Made by a program: the position numbers and the translations under genes
The notes under the pieces: model-generated
Told to the model about the DNA's origin: nothing
The model's input: the letters and a program-made list of their open reading frames with translations, nothing else
Database searches by the model: none
In this document: piece by piece, positions 59,327 through 64,000 of the stretch
Position numbering within the stretch: the first letter of the stretch is position 1
How the letters are laid out: every line of letters begins with the position of its first letter
From: Brachypodius melanocephalos
Taxonomy: Eukaryota; Chordata; Aves; Passeriformes; Pycnonotidae
Length of the DNA stretch: 64,000 bases
Direction: 5' to 3'
Assembly (NCBI GenBank): GCA_013398615.1
Contig: VZSR01000514.1
Coordinates: 5,113,996-5,177,995, forward strand

Positions 59327-62300
59327 GTAAAATAACTTAAGATCTCCTAAGATCTCCTGTCACTAAGCTGCCAAAGGGCTTTTTCATTCAAAATCGAAAG
59401 GTTTTCCTTCAGAAAGTTGAACTGTGGATTCTGTAGAGCTAATGCCTACATTTCTTTTATTGGTCTGCTTTGAGCTAGCACAGTAAAGAATGTACCATTC
59501 AAGTCCTAGCCCCAAAAGAATTAGGCACATAGTCAACTCTGTGCAATAACCATAGTGCAAGAAAGTAAATCACAAAAGCATAAAATAGCAAAGAAAACAA
59601 AAACAAATAGAAGTTTCCTGTAATAGTACAGGCTAGATGCAGCAGATCTTTGCTGCCCAAACTGGGCTTTAGTCCCACGGACTACAGTCATATAACCAGT
59701 GGTGATTGAATGTGCTGGGCTGAACTCCTGAACCACACCGTTATATTAAAACAAGAAAAAGACAAAAATCATTGAAGATAAGGCTCTAATTGCTCACTGA
59801 TTACTGCCTAGAAACTGAAGTGATCTGGTTCCAGAAAGACCTGTAATGTAAATTTCACTACAATTACAAAATGTGCTCTAGAAATGTGTTGAAATATGCC
59901 TTAGTTTAGTATTTGCTTTTTAGTGCATGACTGCTGTCAGATTACTGTCAGTCATTTCATGGTATATCTAAAGAATTTGGCCCTCTAGCCACTTATTTCA
60001 GTACCTTTATTTGCACAAGCAGTTTCTCTGAACTGCAGGGATTTTCGTAGCTTGTTGCCAGTTATAAATCTGAGCATTAACACAGGTAGAATCAGTTTGC
60101 ATGTGCTGAAAATCTGTTAATCAGAAAAAAGTGAATTGTTAAGGTCTCCAGTTTACTTTCCCAGATTATTCCCTAGCAGACATGGAAAGGCTGCAAAATG
60201 AGGCTTTTAGCATAAAAATGAGAGTGGCAAGGACTTTAAAAGAAATAAGTGAATAATTCCAGAGATGGTGCCTTTTTTTTTCTCACTTGTAGTAACTGGA
60301 AGTATTTTTCAATTTTCAGGTCACTAATAGTTAATATTTGCCCTTAAATTTCCATCAGGTGTTCAAATTAGCTCTGCCTGTGAAAAATGTCCAATTCTGC
60401 TATCATGAAGCAATCAGTCTGTCTGTTATGATGTTCAACATTCATGTCTGTATTAGCAATCACCATGTTTGGAAACACACAGCATTACTTTTAATTTCCA
60501 AACACAATCATGTTTGGAAACACACAGCACTGCTGTTAACAGGGCTGGGACTTTGGGTCAATTCCTATTGTTAGCAGGCCTAGGTTCTTCAGTTCATTTT
60601 TAGATCTTGGCTTTTGACTTGATAATTGGAAAAATTTAGTTTATGCTGGCACTACAGTGCCAGTCCAAGAAGAGAAAAGGCAGAATATCTATTGTGACCA
60701 AGATCTATACATTGGTACAAAACAGTGCAGATCTACAAAGCCTACCAAACAACCTCACTAATATTATTTTTACACAGTGGAGTTACAGTTCTTATTAACT
60801 TATGCTGCCAGCTTTGCAGCATAAGTTAATGAGAAATTTTCAGTGCAGTCCTTTTTTACTTCAGGTTTCTCAGCAGTGTCTCTGCTTTTCAATCAGCTAT
60901 TCCAGAAAGATAAAAAATTTACACAAAGTTCTGCATTGATTAGAAGGCAAAGGCCAAACTCTTCCAAAGAGGACAGAGTTTAACAACCTAAAGGTCAGTT
61001 TTGTGTAGCAAAAGCTGCTCTCATTAGGGGACTTTTCAGCATACACCCCTGTTCACAGAAGGTTAAGTCCAATGGAAAGCACCACCTTTTTGAAAAGAAA
61101 TTAGCACTGAATAACTCTAGGCGTATCCTTTTCCTTCCAGATGTAATTCTGGTATACTGCTATCCTAAAACCATCATTACCAGAATTCCAGAGTGTCCTT
61201 ATGGATGGGAGGTTAATCAGCTGGCACTTGGAGGCATTTGCTACAATGGGATCCACGATTCAGGATATTACCAATTCACAATCCCAGACCTGTCACCTAA
61301 AAACAAATCATACTGTGGGACACAGTCAGAGGTAAGACTATGAAGGTCAGCATTTCTGACTTAGGAAATGGCTGGATTTGCTTGAGAGAGTCCCATCCTC
61401 TTCAGTTTGAAGTAAGCTTTAGATGGAAGAAGGAGGCAAACTGCCTATCAAGAAGGAAAGATCACACAGCTGTGCTTTGCAGTTCTAGGCAAAATACTCA
61501 CAGGCTTAGTGATATTAGTCTGCTGTTCACTTGCACCTGTATTACACAGAACTTAGTAAGGCATATGAATAGGCAGCACAGCACATAAAAAGCTATGAAA
61601 CTGTGTTTCCTTGGAGAGGCTGTTTTGACACCAGAGTCTTCATGTTCCAAAGTACATCCCTGATGCCTCAAAGACTCAGTACTGCCCACATTTCTCTGTC
61701 TTGCCATCCACAGTTCAAGAATCCCGTGTATCACTTCTACAACTCCATCGTCTCCAATGACTCCTCAGTGATTGTGAAGAGCCAGCCTGTGAACTACTCT
61801 TTCACCTGCACATACAATGCCAACTACCTGGTGAACCAGGCTGCCTTTGACCAAAGGTACATCCTCTCCCGGGAGTGTGTCTCACCCTGTCCTCATCACC
61901 ATGCCTCACTAATGCAGAGTTTTGTCCTGTCCCCAGGGTGGCCACTGTCCATGTGAAGAACGGGAGCTCAGGCTCATTTGAAAGCCAACTGTCCCTCAAC
62001 TTCTACTCTGTAAGTGCTCCTTGCCACTCACACCTTCACCTTTGTCTTACAAAGGCTTCAGCCAAAGAGCTGGGAAAAACTGGGCTGCTGCTCTTGACTT
62101 TTATGTGTCATGGAGCACATTACAAGCCTAGAACAGATAATTGCAGTGGGATTGGCATGGGTTCTTCTTTCTGCTGATTAACAGGGATATACTGAAAGTG
62201 AACAGAACAGACACATGCCAACTGTTCTTTTAATCCCTCAAAATCAGGCAGATTTTTCTGCTGAGAGGTACATTTCTAACCTGCTGACACATTTTATAAG

Positions 62301-63918
62301 AAAAGCAAAACTTGTTTGTAGTCCCACTGCAAGAGCAGCATGAATCTGCATGTACTCCTGGTCTTGCAAAGCTCCTTGCATTTCTCTTGCAGCTTTCTCC
62401 CTGGTCCTCTCATCTGACAGATATTTCATGTACCCCTCAGATCTTTAGATCATGCTGGAATTTTGTTGCCAACAAAATATTGTGCCTTAATATCAGGCAA
62501 ATCTTTTGAAGTATTCCTCTCCTCTCCATAGCTCCATTGCACTGCTGGAGCAGCCAGCTCCTAATCCTGGAATCTTTTCTCCACAAAAGCACAGTCAAAA
62601 GCACCAAAACAGCCTCTCTATTTTAGCCCAGCTAGAAAAAGCACAACTAGGAACATACTGTGATAAAATTATAGCCCAGGTAAAAGGAGTATTTACCACT
62701 AGGTGAACCAATGTGAGGACTAAACATGATATCCTTTGTATAATTCTGGTGCTAGCTTTGTTACAATCTTACCCAACAAGAAGCATTGGGATTCAAGACA
62801 GGCATTTCAATGTATTTGTAACAAAAACTTTTCACCTGAGCACCACACTGCTCCATGTTCAGCAGGCTGGCTTTGTTCTTGTGATTTCTACTTGACTTCA
62901 TTCCTTTTCTCCAACACGTGGCCATGTCCCAACTCCATTCCCATTCTATACACTCGTCTCCACTCTCTCACTCCCACCAGCTTTCCTCACGACCAGAAGC
63001 AGCAGCAGCAGCAAGCTTGCTTCTCACCCATGCTGTGATATAATACATGCTATAAGCCAAAGAGCATCAAGTTCTGTCACTGATCATCATTTTATGCCAA
63101 ATATTAACAAAAATATTTTTAAACATCATCTTTGGTTTGCAACAGTCGTGTTACCAGTGTAGAGGAGGTTGCAGGTTATAAGAACCCAGATTTCTGGGGT
63201 CAATCTCTCCAGTGGTGTCTGAAGTTGAATCATGCCTTGCTTTGCATGTTTTTAGTAATGTATGATGCCTTTGTGTTTGTCTTTCAAAGAATGCCAAGTT
63301 CTCAAGTATAAAGGAAGCCCCCTTTGTCGTTGAAACATCAGAAATTGGTTCTGACATATTTGCTGGAGTGGAAGCCAAGGGCTTAAGTGACAGGTAGGCA
63401 AGGGAAGGAGGAATGAGTAATAAATTGGCAGCTGGGACATTCCTTGCTAATCTGGGGTTTGTATCTCCCTAGGTTTAAAGTTGTTCTCAACAACTGCTGG
63501 GCAACTCCCTCCTCAGAGTATTTCTACCAGATCCACTGGCCTTTGATCACCAAGGGGTAGGTGCTGGTGGGACCCAGGGGAGCATCTTTACTCAGCCCAG
63601 CCCCAAGGATGACAGGAAAGCTGGTTATGGGGTATAAGGGAGCATAGGAGAAGCTGACCCACAGCAGGGCAAATGCTTTCATCAGGCTGTCACCTCAGGA
63701 GATGTTTCACTGAAGCCATGGGGGCTCTGACACTGCTTCTCCACTCACAACACAGGTGTGCCACGGACTACTCCATCCTTGTGCACGAGAACGGGAAGAC
63801 GAACCGGGCCACGTTCCAGTTCAACGCCTTCCGCTTCCGCAACATCCCCAAGCTGTCCAAGGTCTGGCTGCACTGTGAGACTCACGTCTGCGACAGTGAG
63901 AAGTTCTCCTGCCCTGTG
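59251..63918 (+). CDS. TECTB: Beta-tectorin, 5' part (seven coding exons, 278 residues; runs off the right edge)
   Basis: A secreted, membrane-anchored glycoprotein that polymerises with alpha-tectorin into the non-collagenous matrix of the inner-ear tectorial membrane. Coding exons: 59251-59326, 61141-61331, 61714-61856, 61937-62009, 63290-63393, 63473-63556 and 63756-63918. All have GT-AG borders and fitting phases. The N terminus MVTLAIYLLVILARALGG is a signal peptide. The rest is a ZP module with cysteines at about 32, 44, 59, 84, 121, 204, 225, 264, 269 and 276. N-glycosylation sequons are N80, N104, N116 and N145. Recalled human TECTB has 329 residues, so roughly 50 residues, including the cleavage site and GPI signal, lie past the window. 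No disruption is seen. Confidence 0.97.
60464..60538 (+). repeat. Partial tandem duplication, period 45
   Basis: CATGTTTGGAAACACACAGC occurs at 60464 and 60509, with similar flanks, in TECTB intron 1. Between the copies TTTCCAAACA is a short inverted version of the same motif. Confidence 0.85.
60794..60830. repeat. Perfect 15-bp hairpin with a 7-nt loop
   Basis: ATTAACTTATGCTGC (60794-60808) and GCAGCATAAGTTAAT (60816-60830) are exact reverse complements around CAGCTTT in TECTB intron 1. Confidence 0.95.
61141..61331 (+). CDS. TECTB: TECTB coding exon 2 (ZP-N start)
   Basis: 191 nt, phase 1 to 0. It encodes VILVYCYPKTIITRIPECPY and on to PDLSPKNKSYCGTQSE. It holds four ZP-N cysteines and the first glycosylation sequon (NKS). 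Acceptor TTCCTTCCAG, donor GAGGTAAGA. Confidence 0.97.
61714..61856 (+). CDS. TECTB: TECTB coding exon 3
   Basis: 143 nt, phase 0 to 2. It begins FKNPVYHFYNSIVSNDSSVI and contains NDS and NYS sequons and the conserved FTCTYNANYLVNQ. Acceptor CATCCACAG, donor AAGGTACAT. Confidence 0.97.
61937..62009 (+). CDS. TECTB: TECTB coding exon 4
   Basis: 73 nt, phase 2 to 0, encoding VATVHVKNGSSGSFESQLSL then NFYS. It has the NGS sequon. The intron before it is only 80 bp (61857-61936). Acceptor TGTCCCCAG, donor TCTGTAAGT. Confidence 0.96.
62998..63014. repeat. Short (AGC)n tract in a TECTB intron
   Basis: About five AGC units in the intron between coding exons 4 and 5. Confidence 0.8.
63290..63393 (+). 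CDS. TECTB: TECTB coding exon 5 (ZP linker into ZP-C)
   Basis: 104 nt, phase 0 to 2, encoding NAKFSSIKEAPFVVETSEIG then SDIFAGVEAKGLSD. Acceptor TTTCAAAG, donor AGGTAGGC. Confidence 0.95.
63473..63556 (+). CDS. TECTB: TECTB coding exon 6
   Basis: 84 nt, phase 2 to 2, encoding FKVVLNNCWATPSSEYFYQI then HWPLITK. The NNCWATPS motif is the ZP-C signature. The intron before it is 79 bp. Acceptor CTCCCTAG, donor GGGTAGGT. Confidence 0.97.
63756..63918 (+). CDS. TECTB: TECTB coding exon 7
   Basis: 163 nt, phase 2 to 0. It encodes CATDYSILVHENGKTNRATF, then QFNAFRFRNIPKLSKVWLHC and ETHVCDSEKFSCPV. Acceptor CACAACACAG, donor GTGGTAAGG. The remaining exon(s) are outside the window. Confidence 0.96.
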
Positions 63919-64000
63919 GTAAGGCCTCCCTGCTGGAGAAACACACGGTGCCACCTTCAGACAGAGGGTGGCCAGCCCCTCCCAAGGGTGTGCCAAGCGC

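Noticed and set aside
1..64000. tRNA, rRNA, CRISPR arrays, integrated viral genes, full-length transposons
   Set aside because: Looked for and not seen. Mobile DNA is limited to short CR1 and older relics without coding capacity.

Overview
The window is a piece of a vertebrate nuclear genome, almost certainly a bird. It carries two intron-containing genes, GPAM and TECTB, in the head-to-head order known from amniotes. It also carries scattered CR1-type LINE tails and relics resembling ancient amniote repeats, and the introns are compact. The species cannot be read from the sequence. There are no prokaryotic features: no operons, CRISPR arrays, insertion sequences or phage genes.

Left part (1-29 kb, minus strand): a complete coding set for GPAM, the mitochondrial glycerol-3-phosphate acyltransferase. 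Twenty coding exons run from the ATG at 26623 to the stop codon at 1587. All have GT-AG boundaries and join in frame to 828 codons plus stop, or 829 if an upstream NAGNAG acceptor is used in coding exon 17. The four acyltransferase motifs and the acidic serine-rich segment near the C terminus are intact. A noncoding 5' exon must lie upstream, in or near the CpG island at about 28.03-28.99 kb. The 3' UTR fills at least 1.1-1.6 kb and may continue off the left edge.

Middle (29-58.2 kb): intergenic DNA. I find no convincing protein-coding or structural RNA gene. It holds three CR1 fragments (two confident, one likely), two MIR-like relics, two segments resembling old palindromic amniote repeats, several simple repeats and a few perfect or nested inverted repeats.

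Right part (58.2-64 kb, plus strand): the 5' part of TECTB (beta-tectorin). Seven coding exons from the ATG at 59251 to 63918 encode 278 residues: a signal peptide and nearly all of a ZP module. The gene runs off the right edge, so the C-terminal propeptide and GPI signal are not seen. A TATA-like box at 58212 and a donor at 58341 suggest a noncoding first exon.

The two genes do unrelated jobs: GPAM starts glycerolipid synthesis at the outer mitochondrial membrane, and TECTB makes a structural glycoprotein of the inner-ear tectorial membrane. Their adjacency is conserved synteny, not a functional unit. I found no undescribed biological system. The most unusual pieces of DNA are a perfect 22-bp inverted repeat with a 2-nt spacer in a GPAM intron (9475-9520) and a 15-bp perfect hairpin in TECTB intron 1 (60794-60830).
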